The position numbers and the translations under genes were made by a program. From UBA1568 sp964488025 (lineage in GTDB: Bacteria > Patescibacteriota > Minisyncoccia > Moranbacterales > UBA1568): a stretch of 64,000 nucleotides of DNA. Location: NCBI GenBank assembly GCA_964488025.1, contig CAZATJ010000003.1, positions 1 to 64,000 of the forward strand, in the 5' to 3' direction. The notes under the pieces were generated by a model. That model ran no database searches. It worked only from the letters and a program-made list of their open reading frames with translations, and was not told the origin of the DNA. Of this stretch, positions 33,152 to 42,336 are shown piece by piece (position 1 is the first letter of the stretch; each line of letters opens with the position of its first letter).

Positions 33152-34339
33152 CTATTTTTGTTTCGCCAGTAACTCTTCGACCTTGTCTCTCAAACCAAAA
33201 GTGCCCGTAATGAAGTTCTTACCCCGGAGACCGAGCTGAACTTCCCGAATCCGTCGAATGAGCTCTTCTCGAGGAAATACCTCTTGAGTACCTTGAATAT
33301 CCGGGGCATTCTGAAGTGCCGAGCAGAGCTCATCAAAAGATTGCGCGAGCGATATCTTGAGTTTGACGGCATCGAATGAATCCGGAGTTTTTTCTTGCCT
33401 CGCCGGCTGCTGTGCCCCGCGTCCGAAGAGTCTCTGAGCGATTGAACCGAATCGCCCCTTCACTCCGCGGCTGGATAGTTTTTTATAGATCGAACCCGAC
33501 AGATCTTCTTCTATCTGGCGATATCCATGCTCATAGTGCTTCTCCCAGTCAGCCACAACAGCAACCTCACCAGTGGCGCTCCATTTGTATCCTTTGTCAA
33601 TCCGGGTATTCCTGGTGATGAGATGCCGCTCTTTCTGACTCTCAAGAAAGGCCTTACCTTTCATCTCTGTTATCCCCGTATAATGGCCTTTAAGGTACGA
33701 GGGGGCATCGGCCCGATTAAATACATCATACGGCCAGAGTTTCCGATCCGACCAAGTGTCTCCCATTTTGCCAGTATTGCACATTTTCCCATTCACCGAG
33801 CCCCCTGTGCCATCGGTAATAAGTTCTCCGGCAAGGTGTCGCGCAGCATCCAGCACAAATTTCCGCTCTCTCCCTGCTTTTGAATCTTGCGTCGAAACAG
33901 CAGCCCAAGCATGGCCGAATCTCTCGTTATTCTTGTAAGCAATATTGGAGCCGAATTGGACCCGCGTTCCTTGAGGAAAGATTCCCGTATCAATCAATTT
34001 TTCAATGATGAGCGACGCGAGCAGTGCCTGCTGTCGACACACTCCCTTACCACCACTCTTATGGAGATAATTAGTAAGCGCAGCCTTATTTGTATCCACC
34101 CGACCATCTAAGGCGTCCTCATTCAAAGAGCCTTTTTCATAGTCATCAACCCAATTCAAATCGTAGGGCATTGCCGTTTTGACAGCCTCAAAAACCTCAT
34201 CAATGAGCAACTCAACCGACGGACGACGGTCAATCTCCAGACTATTAATATACTGCTTCAGCTCGACGAACGAGACTGGTTTCTTTCGCTCAGACTGATT
34301 TTCTTTGGTTGCCTGTACTGGAGGATCATTCTCATACAT
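33152..34339 (-). CDS. transglutaminase-like hypothetical protein, cytosolic
   Basis: 395 aa. The central region (about 95-190) carries a possible papain-fold triad: Cys in GGKGVCRQQALLASLIIE, His in RFGHAWAAV and Asp in KFVLDAARH, in the order seen in transglutaminase-like cysteine proteases. No signal peptide. A basic linker and a helical C-terminal domain (about 300-395) follow. The substrate is unknown. It stands alone with no operon partner. Confidence 0.65.
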   Translation of the reverse strand: MYENDPPVQATKENQSERKKPVSFVELKQYINSLEIDRRPSVELLIDEVFEAVKTAMPYDLNWVDDYEKGSLNEDALDGRVDTNKAALTNYLHKSGGKGVCRQQALLASLIIEKLIDTGIFPQGTRVQFGSNIAYKNNERFGHAWAAVSTQDSKAGRERKFVLDAARHLAGELITDGTGGSVNGKMCNTGKMGDTWSDRKLWPYDVFNRADAPSYLKGHYTGITEMKGKAFLESQKERHLITRNTRIDKGYKWSATGEVAVVADWEKHYEHGYRQIEEDLSGSIYKKLSSRGVKGRFGSIAQRLFGRGAQQPARQEKTPDSFDAVKLKISLAQSFDELCSALQNAPDIQGTQEVFPREELIRRIREVQLGLRGKNFITGTFGLRDKVEELLAKQK

Positions 34340-34400
34340 AGCCCAAATTATTAAAGTTGATTGATGAGTTTCGCAAAAGAGAGAAGTTTCTGGAGCATAG

Positions 34401-34673
34401 CTATTCTATTGAAATAATCTGGATACCCAGCCTGTCCACCTCTTCTTTTGAATTAAAGGTGTAAATATCTTCCAGCTTGAAACGACTAACTTCGGTCACC
34501 TGTTTCACAATTTCCCTTCCGGTATACTCTTTCTTTTCTTTATCCCATTCACGTAAAACGAGGGTATCGCCCTCGGCCACCTCAAAATCATTGAGGCGGA
34601 GCTCGTACTTTTTCTTACCAGAGACCACCTGATCAAAATACTCTGACCACAATTTTTTCTCAATCCGCGCCAT
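34401..34673 (-). CDS. ASCH-superfamily protein (DUF3850-like)
   Basis: 90 aa. KLWSEYFDQVVSGKKKYELRLND followed by GDTLVLREWD and YTGREIVKQV is the DUF3850/ASCH pattern. ASCH folds resemble PUA domains and bind RNA or modified nucleosides. Two bases separate it from the downstream Nudix gene's stop, so the pair is transcriptionally linked with the Nudix gene first. Confidence 0.82.
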   Translation of the reverse strand: MARIEKKLWSEYFDQVVSGKKKYELRLNDFEVAEGDTLVLREWDKEKKEYTGREIVKQVTEVSRFKLEDIYTFNSKEEVDRLGIQIISIE

Positions 34674-34675
34674 AG

Positions 34676-35131
34676 TTATATCTTTACCCCGAACTTTTCA
34701 ATCATCTTCAACTGATCTTTGAATGCTGAGTGGAGAGGCTTGGGTAATTTTGTCAAAGGAAACCAGGAAAGCTCTTCCATTTTTTCCGGTTCACCGATAT
34801 GCACTTTTTTCGGATTCACTTGCGCCACAAAGAGAAAGGCCACCCAGTGCGTCTCCGTATCACCGTTCATTCGAAGCACGTTACGCACCCCGCAAAACTG
34901 CAATTTCTTCGGCTTCACACAGTATTCCTCTTCTATTTCACGAACTACCGTCTGTTCTGGTGTCTCACCAAATTCCATCGATCCTGACCCAGTATCCCAC
35001 CGACCAATCTCATCACGGCAATTTTTACTGCGCTTGTGCATAAGCAAATTCCCCTGCCCATCATGACAAAAAAATACACAGGTCACCCCGATAAAATCCA
35101 CACCTTTCTTCAGATCGAACGTTTTTTTCAT
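34676..35131 (-). CDS. Nudix hydrolase, third copy
   Basis: 151 aa from MKKTFDLKKGVDFIGVTC. The Nudix box GSMEFGETPEQTVVREIEEE is intact, and the domain includes WDTGSGSMEFGE. The start lies 2 nt after the stop of a SEC-C-like remnant. Substrate unknown. Followed by the ASCH gene. Together with the two other Nudix genes, this suggests a cluster for nucleotide housekeeping. Confidence 0.87.
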   Translation of the reverse strand: MKKTFDLKKGVDFIGVTCVFFCHDGQGNLLMHKRSKNCRDEIGRWDTGSGSMEFGETPEQTVVREIEEEYCVKPKKLQFCGVRNVLRMNGDTETHWVAFLFVAQVNPKKVHIGEPEKMEELSWFPLTKLPKPLHSAFKDQLKMIEKFGVKI

Positions 35132-35133
35132 AC

Positions 35134-35208
35134 CTATGCTCCATGGCACTTCTTATACTTCTTACCCGAACCATCACAGCACCAAAAGATATTGGTGCTG
35201 GACTCCGC
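35134..35208 (-). pseudogene. remnant with a second SEC-C zinc motif behind secA
   Basis: A 24-codon frame between stop codons ends CCDGSGKKYKKCHGA. This is the SEC-C pattern CxCxSGKKYKxCHG found at the end of SecA. It has no start codon and lies just downstream of secA, whose own SEC-C (CPCGATKPDGSKMKYKHCHG) carries an insertion. Probably the relic of a duplicated secA 3' end or of a small SEC-C gene. Confidence 0.55.
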
Positions 35209-35227
35209 TTACGATTCCGCTCCTTAT

Positions 35228-37915
35228 CTAACTCTTTCCATGGCAATGTTTGTACTTCATTTTCGAACCATCGGGTTTCGTCGCTCCGCACGGGCAAGGG
35301 TCGTTGCGACCGGTCACTTCTTCGTTGACAATAGGAGTCTGCTTAGGGGCTTCACCCGCTTGGACGCTGCCTCCCCCAGCCTGAGCCTCGCCCTTGAGCG
35401 TCGCAAACTGCTCGATATCTTCGCTGGCACCACGAAATTGCATCTCGCGCGGTTTTTCTTCTGCCAACGCACCATTATTATTTTTCTGTTCGACTTTCAA
35501 AATCGTCATAAGATACGTCTTCCGCACCGTATCCATGAGTCCGAGAAACAAATCAAAAGCCTCACGCTTGTACTCAATAAGCGGATCGCGCTGGCCGTAA
35601 CCCCGCAGCCCGATGCCCTGACGCAGGTAGTCAATCTCATCCAAATGATTCATCCACAGGGTATCGAGCGAACGCAGGTATAGCGATTTTTGAATGGCAT
35701 TCCACGTGTCTTCCCCAATGACTGACTCTTTCTGATTGTAGACTTTCTTCGCCTCACCGAGCAGATACTCAAGTATCAGCCCGCGCTTCTCAATCTCATC
35801 CTTGGAACGATCATCACGGATGGCCTCAAGTTTTTTGAGCGCGTCCTTCTCATTCAAGCTGGAAAACATGGCATTGGCCTCATTCACGATCTCTTGTACA
35901 TTCCACTCGCCCTCTTCCACGGCAGTGTGAAACCCGATAACATGATCAAGCTCTTCGGAAATAAGGTGGAGGGTTTCGTTTTCAAAGCTCCCCATTTCAA
36001 GAACGGCGCGGCGCTTACGATACACCACCTCGCGCTGTTTGTTCATGACATCGTCATAGTCGAGGACGTGTTTGCGAATATCAAAGTTGAAACCCTCAAT
36101 CTTCGACTGAGCGCTTTCGATAGTCTTGGAAATGATAGCATTCTGAATCGGCTCATTATCCGGCAATCCCAAAGTGGTCATCATACTCTTCATCTTCTCC
36201 CCACCAAAACGACGCATCAGTTCGTCTTCAAGCGACACAAAAAACTGCGACGCTCCGGGGTCACCCTGCCGACCGGCGCGCCCACGAAGCTGATTGTCAA
36301 TACGGCGCGCCTCATGCCGTTCGGTTCCGATGATGAGCAGTCCGCCGACTTCCCGCACTCCGATCCCCAGTTTGATGTCAGTCCCGCGACCGGCCATGTT
36401 GGTGGCAATCGTAATCGAGCCCTTCTGCCCGGCATTGGCGATAATATGAGCTTCCCGTTCGTGATTCTTGGCATTGAGCACCTCGTGGAGAATACCCTCT
36501 TGTTGCAAGAGCGTGCTCAGGTACTCTGATTTTTCAATAGCCACCGTACCGATAAGAGCCGGCTGTCCGGTCGCATGAATCTCTTTGACATGCTCCACGA
36601 TAGCGTGAAATTTTGCTTCTTCGGTCTTATAGATGATATCCGGCAAATCCTTCCGAGTCATCGGACGATTGGTCGGGATCTCCAAAACGTCCAACTTGTA
36701 CACCTTGGCCAATTCCTCAGCCGACGTGGTAGCGGTTCCGGTCATACCGGCCAATTTTTCATAGAGTCGAAAATAATTCTGGAAGGTGATGGTGGCCAGT
36801 GTCCGGCTCTCGCGCTGCACCGTCACCCCTTCTTTAGCCTCGATGGCTTGATGCAGTCCTTCACTATAGCGCCGTCCCGGCATAATACGACCCGTAAAAT
36901 CATCAACGATAATCACCTGATCATCTTTCACCACGTAATCACGATCCAATTTGAAAATAATATGTGCCTTGAGTGATTGTTCCAAGTGGTGGACATATTG
37001 CACGTTGCCGGAAGCATAGATGTTTTCCATCCCCAAAAGCCGCTCCACGTTATTCATACCCTCATCGGTGAGCGTTACCGCTTTCATCTTCTCATCCACG
37101 GCATAATCCTTCTCCGGCTGAAGCAGCGGAACAATTTTAGCAAAACGCTCATAGAGTTTGGTCGACTCACTGTCCGGGGCCGAAATGATGAGCGGGGTAC
37201 GCGCCTCATCGATCAAAATCGAGTCTACTTCATCGACGATGGCAAAATGCAGTTTGCGCTGAGTCATATCTTCGAGAGAGGTGACCATATTGTCACGCAG
37301 ATAGTCGAACCCGAACTCGTTGTTGGTCCCGTAGGTGATGTCGGAAGCATAGGCTTCCCGGCGCGTCAGAGAGACCAGATTCTCCATCTCCACGGTCGTT
37401 TCGTCATGATCCTCGACGTTGGATGTATAACGATAGGAGACTCCTTGACCGACAATACAGGCCGTCGTGAGGCCAAGTGCCTCATAGACTCTCCCCATCC
37501 AATTACAATCACGCTTGGCGAGATAATCATTGACCGTCACTACGTGGACGCCCTTGCCAGTCAAAGCATTGAGATAAATAGGGAGCGTCGAGGTCAGAGT
37601 CTTTCCTTCACCGGTTTTCATTTCGGCAATTTTCCCATGATGAAGCGCGATACCGCCCAAAAGCTGTACGTCATAATGCCGTTCGCCAATGACCCGCTTG
37701 GCGACTTCTCGCACGACCGCATAGGCCTCCGGAAGGAGGTCGTCAAGCGTCTCACCAGCAACCAGACGTTTTTTAAAATCTTCCGTCTTCCCCTTTAGAT
37801 CGTCGGAAGAGAGGTTCTGAAGTGCCGACTCGAAAGAATTAATCTTTTCTACCAGCGGATGGAACCTTTTTACCTCGCGCTCATTGGAACCAAAAAGTTT
37901 TTCGAGAAAAGACAT
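35228..37915 (-). CDS. secA: preprotein translocase ATPase SecA
   Basis: Motor of the Sec secretion channel; 895 aa. Walker A MKTGEGKTLTSTLP, DEVDSILIDEARTPLIIS, GTATTSAEE, the AGRGTDIKLG motif and GRAGRQGDPGASQFF are in place. A C-terminal linker leads to a zinc-binding SEC-C motif with extra residues between the cysteine pairs. Exports the many signal-peptide proteins seen at 52-62 kb. A 16-bp palindrome lies just upstream. Confidence 0.97.
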   Translation of the reverse strand: MSFLEKLFGSNEREVKRFHPLVEKINSFESALQNLSSDDLKGKTEDFKKRLVAGETLDDLLPEAYAVVREVAKRVIGERHYDVQLLGGIALHHGKIAEMKTGEGKTLTSTLPIYLNALTGKGVHVVTVNDYLAKRDCNWMGRVYEALGLTTACIVGQGVSYRYTSNVEDHDETTVEMENLVSLTRREAYASDITYGTNNEFGFDYLRDNMVTSLEDMTQRKLHFAIVDEVDSILIDEARTPLIISAPDSESTKLYERFAKIVPLLQPEKDYAVDEKMKAVTLTDEGMNNVERLLGMENIYASGNVQYVHHLEQSLKAHIIFKLDRDYVVKDDQVIIVDDFTGRIMPGRRYSEGLHQAIEAKEGVTVQRESRTLATITFQNYFRLYEKLAGMTGTATTSAEELAKVYKLDVLEIPTNRPMTRKDLPDIIYKTEEAKFHAIVEHVKEIHATGQPALIGTVAIEKSEYLSTLLQQEGILHEVLNAKNHEREAHIIANAGQKGSITIATNMAGRGTDIKLGIGVREVGGLLIIGTERHEARRIDNQLRGRAGRQGDPGASQFFVSLEDELMRRFGGEKMKSMMTTLGLPDNEPIQNAIISKTIESAQSKIEGFNFDIRKHVLDYDDVMNKQREVVYRKRRAVLEMGSFENETLHLISEELDHVIGFHTAVEEGEWNVQEIVNEANAMFSSLNEKDALKKLEAIRDDRSKDEIEKRGLILEYLLGEAKKVYNQKESVIGEDTWNAIQKSLYLRSLDTLWMNHLDEIDYLRQGIGLRGYGQRDPLIEYKREAFDLFLGLMDTVRKTYLMTILKVEQKNNNGALAEEKPREMQFRGASEDIEQFATLKGEAQAGGGSVQAGEAPKQTPIVNEEVTGRNDPCPCGATKPDGSKMKYKHCHGKS

Positions 37916-37931
37916 ACGAATCAGGTATTAG

Positions 37932-37947
37932 TCCGCCAGCTGGCGGA
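37932..37947. repeat. perfect 16-bp palindrome upstream of secA
   Basis: TCCGCCAGCTGGCGGA is its own reverse complement. It sits 17 nt before the secA start. It could be an operator or a dispersed palindromic repeat; only one copy is seen here. Confidence 0.6.
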
Positions 37948-38043
37948 TGAGGGGTTAGGGGTGAGCGTGAGAAAACGAGACAGAAAAAATCCCGCCACAC
38001 AGTCAAGAACCATTTCATTGTAGCAAAAAATGAAGACTCCGTC

Positions 38044-38076
38044 AAAAAGAAAATCCCGTTACGATAACAGGATTTT
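38044..38076 (-). terminator. intrinsic terminator after hpf
   Basis: On the minus strand AAAATCC-GTTA pairs with TAAC-GGATTTT around a 3-nt loop, followed by TTTTT. Confidence 0.9.
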
Positions 38077-38091
38077 CCGCTATTATAAGCC

Positions 38092-38442
38092 TTAAAACCG
38101 AGCTGATTCATCAACGACCAACTTTTTTTTGATAGAACGATTGCCACGGAGTTTCAGATCGCGGTTCTTATTTTTCTTCTTGTCGACTTGAACTTCTAAT
38201 TCATCAATCGCGATATCCGTCGAACCCTCAATACTTTCAGTCGTTTCTTCCGCCCGATACAGGTTATGCGGCGTTTTGACCATGATTTCTACGCGAAATT
38301 TCCCCTGCTTATTCTGGTCGATTTCTATAGAAAACTCACTCACTGGATCCACTAATTTTTCCACACGCATCAGGCGTTTTGAAACATATTCTCTCGTACG
38401 ATCATCGATTTCCACTCCCTTGAATAAGAATCGCATATTCAT
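38092..38442 (-). CDS. hpf: ribosome hibernation promoting factor (S30AE family)
   Basis: Binds the 30S decoding region in slow growth. 116 aa from MNMRFLFKGVEID: short form, with the beta-alpha fold (EYVSKRLMRVEKLVDP, FRVEIMVKTPHNLYRAEE, DIAIDELEVQVDK) and a basic tail, but without the C-terminal dimerisation domain of long HPF. A second start two codons later is possible. Own terminator. Confidence 0.9.
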   Translation of the reverse strand: MNMRFLFKGVEIDDRTREYVSKRLMRVEKLVDPVSEFSIEIDQNKQGKFRVEIMVKTPHNLYRAEETTESIEGSTDIAIDELEVQVDKKKNKNRDLKLRGNRSIKKKLVVDESARF

Positions 38443-38491
38443 AGCATTGTCTGTGATTACGGAATTATACTGAAAGTATAGCACAAACCGA

Positions 38492-38695
38492 TTACAGCCC
38501 GTAGGCGGTTGAAAAAGTACTCAAAAAAAATGGAACGGCAAAAACGAGGCCGATAAGCGGTAAAACAAACATCACTATCGTCCCGATCATCGTCCACAAG
38601 AAGTATTTCCGTGTCTTCTCCGCGGACTGATAGATCTGTTCCAGCTTCTCGTCCTGCGCCTGCAGTTTTTGTAAGAGTTCCGTATCCATATTCAT
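38492..38695 (-). CDS. small membrane protein with coiled-coil head
   Basis: 67 aa. A short N-terminal coiled coil (LLQKLQAQDEKLEQIYQSAEKT) is followed by two close hydrophobic stretches (about 32-52 and 54-64) forming a hairpin or one long helix. Not recognised by name, although small proteins of this build are common in CPR genomes. Located just upstream of hpf in the same direction. Confidence 0.65.
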   Translation of the reverse strand: MNMDTELLQKLQAQDEKLEQIYQSAEKTRKYFLWTMIGTIVMFVLPLIGLVFAVPFFLSTFSTAYGL

Positions 38696-38757
38696 CAGTA
38701 TAGCACGAGAAAAACAACGAGTATTCCCAGATTTTACCCGCTTCGATTCGAATCGAA

Positions 38758-39684
38758 CTAAAATCCTACGAACTGCACTTCTTCCTGCAGGCGTATATGA
38801 AATTCATCCCGTACCCGTGTCTTAATCAAGCTTGCCAGAGTAATAATGTCTGCGGCCGTCGCTTCACCGGTATTCAAAAGATAATTCGGATGCATCAGGC
38901 TCACCTGAGCTCCTCCGATTTTTTTGCCTCGCAACCCAGCATGATCGATAAGCCAGCCAGCCGGCAACTTACCATCTCTTGAAGGATTCCCCGTATCCTT
39001 TTCAAATTCTTTTAACAAGTGTTCATCGGTAACAACCGGATTCATAAAGAACGACCCGGCACACAAGGCGCTCTGCGGGTGCTTGGCCTCACGCGTCGCC
39101 ACCGTTTCTTTGATAATACGATCAATATCCTCTTTCTCCCCGGGCTGCAGCCGTATTTCTGCCGAAACGATAACTATCTTCGGATTTTTCTTAAAGAAAC
39201 TGCTCCGATACTCAAAGGCGCATTGCGACTGACTGTATTCGGAAACCATACCAGAATGAGGGTCAAGTACCTTGACCGATACGACGTACTGGCCAATTTC
39301 CGTACCGAACGCCCCAGCATTGCCGCGAACGGCACCTCCGAACGATCCAGGTATGCCAGCCAATTTCTCGATCCCCTGAAGCGAAGCATCTTTGGCAGCC
39401 AAAACCACATCAAAAAGCGGCACTCCTGCCCCAGCAATAATTTTTTCACCCACCACCTTTATGCCGCCACCATTCATACGGACGACTATCCCTGAAAATC
39501 CCTTATCAGAAAACAAAACGTTGCTCCCTCCGCCGAGCACGTGGAGCGAGAGACCATTCTTTTCAGCGTATTCGAAAATTTCTGCCAATTCCAGGGCTCC
39601 GGAAGCTTCAGCATAGTACCGCGCCACCCCACCGATTCGAAAGGTTGAGAGTGGAGCCAGAGGAACATTTTCTCGAAGAAACAT
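38758..39684 (-). CDS. murB: UDP-N-acetylenolpyruvoylglucosamine reductase MurB
   Basis: FAD enzyme producing UDP-MurNAc; 308 aa. APLSTFRIGGVARYY, the FAD loop LHVLGGGSNVLFSDKGFSG, GIPGSFGGAVRGNAGAFG, YRSSFFK, the catalytic serine in AGSFFMNP and the C-terminal Glu in LQEEVQFVG identify it. Last in the run trmD-ftsW-murG-murC-murB, 21 nt behind murC. Confidence 0.96.
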   Translation of the reverse strand: MFLRENVPLAPLSTFRIGGVARYYAEASGALELAEIFEYAEKNGLSLHVLGGGSNVLFSDKGFSGIVVRMNGGGIKVVGEKIIAGAGVPLFDVVLAAKDASLQGIEKLAGIPGSFGGAVRGNAGAFGTEIGQYVVSVKVLDPHSGMVSEYSQSQCAFEYRSSFFKKNPKIVIVSAEIRLQPGEKEDIDRIIKETVATREAKHPQSALCAGSFFMNPVVTDEHLLKEFEKDTGNPSRDGKLPAGWLIDHAGLRGKKIGGAQVSLMHPNYLLNTGEATAADIITLASLIKTRVRDEFHIRLQEEVQFVGF

Positions 39685-39705
39685 ATTTTTGTATTTCTTT
39701 TCTTA

Positions 39706-41121
39706 TCACTTCACATGGGCGAGGGCGTGCGATATTTCCCACACATTCCCCGCTCCCAAAGTAATAATAACATCTTGCCGGCCCATTGTTTTTTTAATAT
39801 CGGCGATCAGATTTCCGATGTCGGAAACATACTCCGCCTTCCCAGGAAAAAAGCGATTAATAAGATCTGTCATATCACCGGATGAAACTCCGCCTTGTTC
39901 TTCACGGGCGCTCCCATAGATATCGAGAACCATCACCCGGTCAGCGTCATCGAAGCTCTGGGCAAAATCGGTAAGAAAGGCCTTTGTCCGTGTAAACGTA
40001 TGAGGATGAAAAATAACGGAAAGTTTTTTTTCAGGGTAAAGGTCTCGGAAAGCACGTAGCGTGGCGCGAATCTCTTCTGGATGATGAGCATAATCATCAT
40101 AGAGAAGCGCCCCGTGGCGCTCACCAATATACTCGAAACGCCGCTCTGTTCCAGAGAAACGCTCGAACGCTCCCGGAATCCGGTCATTATCCTGTTTTAA
40201 AACGCTAAGAAGAGCAAAGACGGCCGTGGCATTGAGCGCGTTATGGACACCGGCTAATTTCAGCCGAAAAGAAGCAACTTTCTGCCCCTGATGCAATACA
40301 GAAAAAGACTGTCGAAACACTTCTTTTTCAGCAATGAAGCCCATCTTTTCAGGAGTATAGTCAACTACCTGAAAGTCCGCCTCCGAAAGTGTTCCGTAAG
40401 AAACTTTCCGACAACGAGCATGCGCGGCGACTCGTCCGACACTGGCGGAGTCGGCACAGTACACTAAAACACCATGGGCCGGAATACGGGCCACAAATTC
40501 AGAAAAAACTTGCTCGTAGCTCTCCCTGTCCGGAAAGAAATCAGGGTGATCCCAATCGACGCTCGTCAGAATGACTGCAAATGGATCATAATGAACCAAT
40601 TTGTTCTGGTACTCGTCCGCTTCGATGACCAGATAATCACCCGCACCGGAAAGGGCGCTGCCGCTCCAATTCATAATGCGACTCCCCACGATAGCCGAAG
40701 GATCTTTCCCTAGGTACCGGAGCGTATCGGCCAAAAGCGCACTCGTCGTCGTTTTGCCATGGGTTCCGCAGACCGCCAGGGTCAGCTTCTCTTTCGTCAA
40801 TGCTCCCAAAGCCTCCGGGTAGCTCAATACAGGAATCTGACCTTCCAAAGCGGCGGCGAGTTCTTGATTCTTTTCCTGAGTATAGGCGGTCGAATAAATA
40901 ATCAGATCAGCATCAGCGGGAATGTTTTTCGGACTGAAGGACTCATTCACCGTGATACCAAGTTTCTTTAAGATAGCATCAGTAAAAAAAACTTCAGCGC
41001 TGTCAGAACCGGTCACCCGCACCCCGAGATGAAGTAAAAGTTCAGAGAGAGCGGTCATTCCCGCTCCCTTGATGCCAATCATATGAACCCGCTTGAAACG
41101 TGTCAGGTGTTCAGAAAACAT
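39706..41121 (-). CDS. murC: UDP-N-acetylmuramate-L-alanine ligase MurC
   Basis: Adds L-Ala to UDP-MurNAc; 471 aa. N-terminal MIGIKGAGMTALSELLL, the P-loop GTHGKTTTSALLADTL, EADEYQNKLVHYDP and YDDYAHHPEEIRATLRA are diagnostic. Between murG and murB with 9-nt and 21-nt gaps, so one transcript. Confidence 0.97.
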   Translation of the reverse strand: MFSEHLTRFKRVHMIGIKGAGMTALSELLLHLGVRVTGSDSAEVFFTDAILKKLGITVNESFSPKNIPADADLIIYSTAYTQEKNQELAAALEGQIPVLSYPEALGALTKEKLTLAVCGTHGKTTTSALLADTLRYLGKDPSAIVGSRIMNWSGSALSGAGDYLVIEADEYQNKLVHYDPFAVILTSVDWDHPDFFPDRESYEQVFSEFVARIPAHGVLVYCADSASVGRVAAHARCRKVSYGTLSEADFQVVDYTPEKMGFIAEKEVFRQSFSVLHQGQKVASFRLKLAGVHNALNATAVFALLSVLKQDNDRIPGAFERFSGTERRFEYIGERHGALLYDDYAHHPEEIRATLRAFRDLYPEKKLSVIFHPHTFTRTKAFLTDFAQSFDDADRVMVLDIYGSAREEQGGVSSGDMTDLINRFFPGKAEYVSDIGNLIADIKKTMGRQDVIITLGAGNVWEISHALAHVK

Positions 41122-41130
41122 AAATATTTC

Positions 41131-42252
41131 TTAATGCCCGATAAGAGTACGTACACCGGTAGCGATGGCAGTAGAGGCATCAGGATGGTAGAACTGCCTT
41201 ATTCTCTCCCCCATAGCCGCTCGAAGCTCGGTGTCTCGCATCAACTCGATAATTTTCTGCAAAAGAATATGTTCTCCAAGATTCGGTTCTTCAAGTACGA
41301 GAGCTCCACCGATTTTCGCTATATCGTAGGCATTCATCCGCTGCTCATCATTCGCCGCGCTTGGAAGCGGCACAAGAATGACAGCCTTCTTAGTGGCTGC
41401 CAATTCAGAAATAGAATTGGCACCGGCGCGTGACAAAACTAAGGAAGAAAGCGCTAACACATCCGCCAGCTCGTCGACCGGGAAAAAATCACGCACCACA
41501 TATCCGCCTCCCGGAACATCCAGACCATATTCTTTCTGTATGTTAGCGATAGCCTCATAATTCTCGTGACCCGTCTGATGAATCACTTGGATACCGGCCT
41601 TGATCAGCTCTGGCAAAATATGGAGCAGCGATTCGTTGAGAAAAGTGGCCCCCTGACTTCCTCCCAAAACAGCCAGTATTGGCCTGTCTGACGTCAGTCC
41701 GAAGCGCTCAGCCGCACGTACGGCATCACCTCCTAAAATTTCCTCTCGAACAGGGTTGCCTGTCAACGCCGTTTTGCTTTCCGGAAAGTACTTCCGGGCG
41801 GACGGATAAGCGATGGCAATACGGGTGGCGAAACTGGAAAGAAACCGGTTGGCTCTGCCAGCCACAGCATCGGAATCATGAATCACGATCGGGATACGAT
41901 ACAGAAAAGCGGCCAACACTACCGGTACCGAAGCCGAACCGCCTTTGGCAAAAACGGCGTCTGGCATGAAAATAAATAACTTCCACAAGGACTGGATGAA
42001 CCCGATAGGCACTTTGAAAGGGTCGATAAAATTCTTCAGGGAAAAGTACCGACGAAACTTCCCTGTGAGGACATACTGAGCATCGATTCCTTCGGCGGCC
42101 ATGGCTTCGCTCTCAAAGTGCCCTTTAGATCCGATAAAAAGAAACTCGACTCCTTCAGGAAACTGCTTTCGCAGGGCACGTGCAACAGCAATGAGAGGGA
42201 ATGTGTGTCCACCGGAGACACCCCCGGAAAGTACAATACGAGGAATAGACAT
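41131..42252 (-). CDS. murG: UDP-GlcNAc:undecaprenyl-pyrophosphoryl-MurNAc-pentapeptide transferase MurG
   Basis: Makes lipid II on the inner membrane face; 373 aa, GT28 fold. GGVSGGHTFPLIAVARAL is the N-terminal G loop, LAVLGGSQGATFLNE the second, and SRAGANSISELAATKKAVILVPLPSAANDEQ the donor-binding region. Directly downstream of ftsW, which gives the usual ftsW-murG-murC order. Confidence 0.96.
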   Translation of the reverse strand: MSIPRIVLSGGVSGGHTFPLIAVARALRKQFPEGVEFLFIGSKGHFESEAMAAEGIDAQYVLTGKFRRYFSLKNFIDPFKVPIGFIQSLWKLFIFMPDAVFAKGGSASVPVVLAAFLYRIPIVIHDSDAVAGRANRFLSSFATRIAIAYPSARKYFPESKTALTGNPVREEILGGDAVRAAERFGLTSDRPILAVLGGSQGATFLNESLLHILPELIKAGIQVIHQTGHENYEAIANIQKEYGLDVPGGGYVVRDFFPVDELADVLALSSLVLSRAGANSISELAATKKAVILVPLPSAANDEQRMNAYDIAKIGGALVLEEPNLGEHILLQKIIELMRDTELRAAMGERIRQFYHPDASTAIATGVRTLIGH

Positions 42253-42336
42253 AGTAAGGATAAGGGGTAAGTGATACAGGATAGGAAGAGAAAAATCTTT
42301 ACATCTCTTATCAATTATCCAGCATCAGACATTATT

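Noticed and set aside
32983..33210. Plus-strand frames over the candidate small RNA
   Set aside because: Both possible frames pass through the intrinsic terminator and lack conserved protein features.
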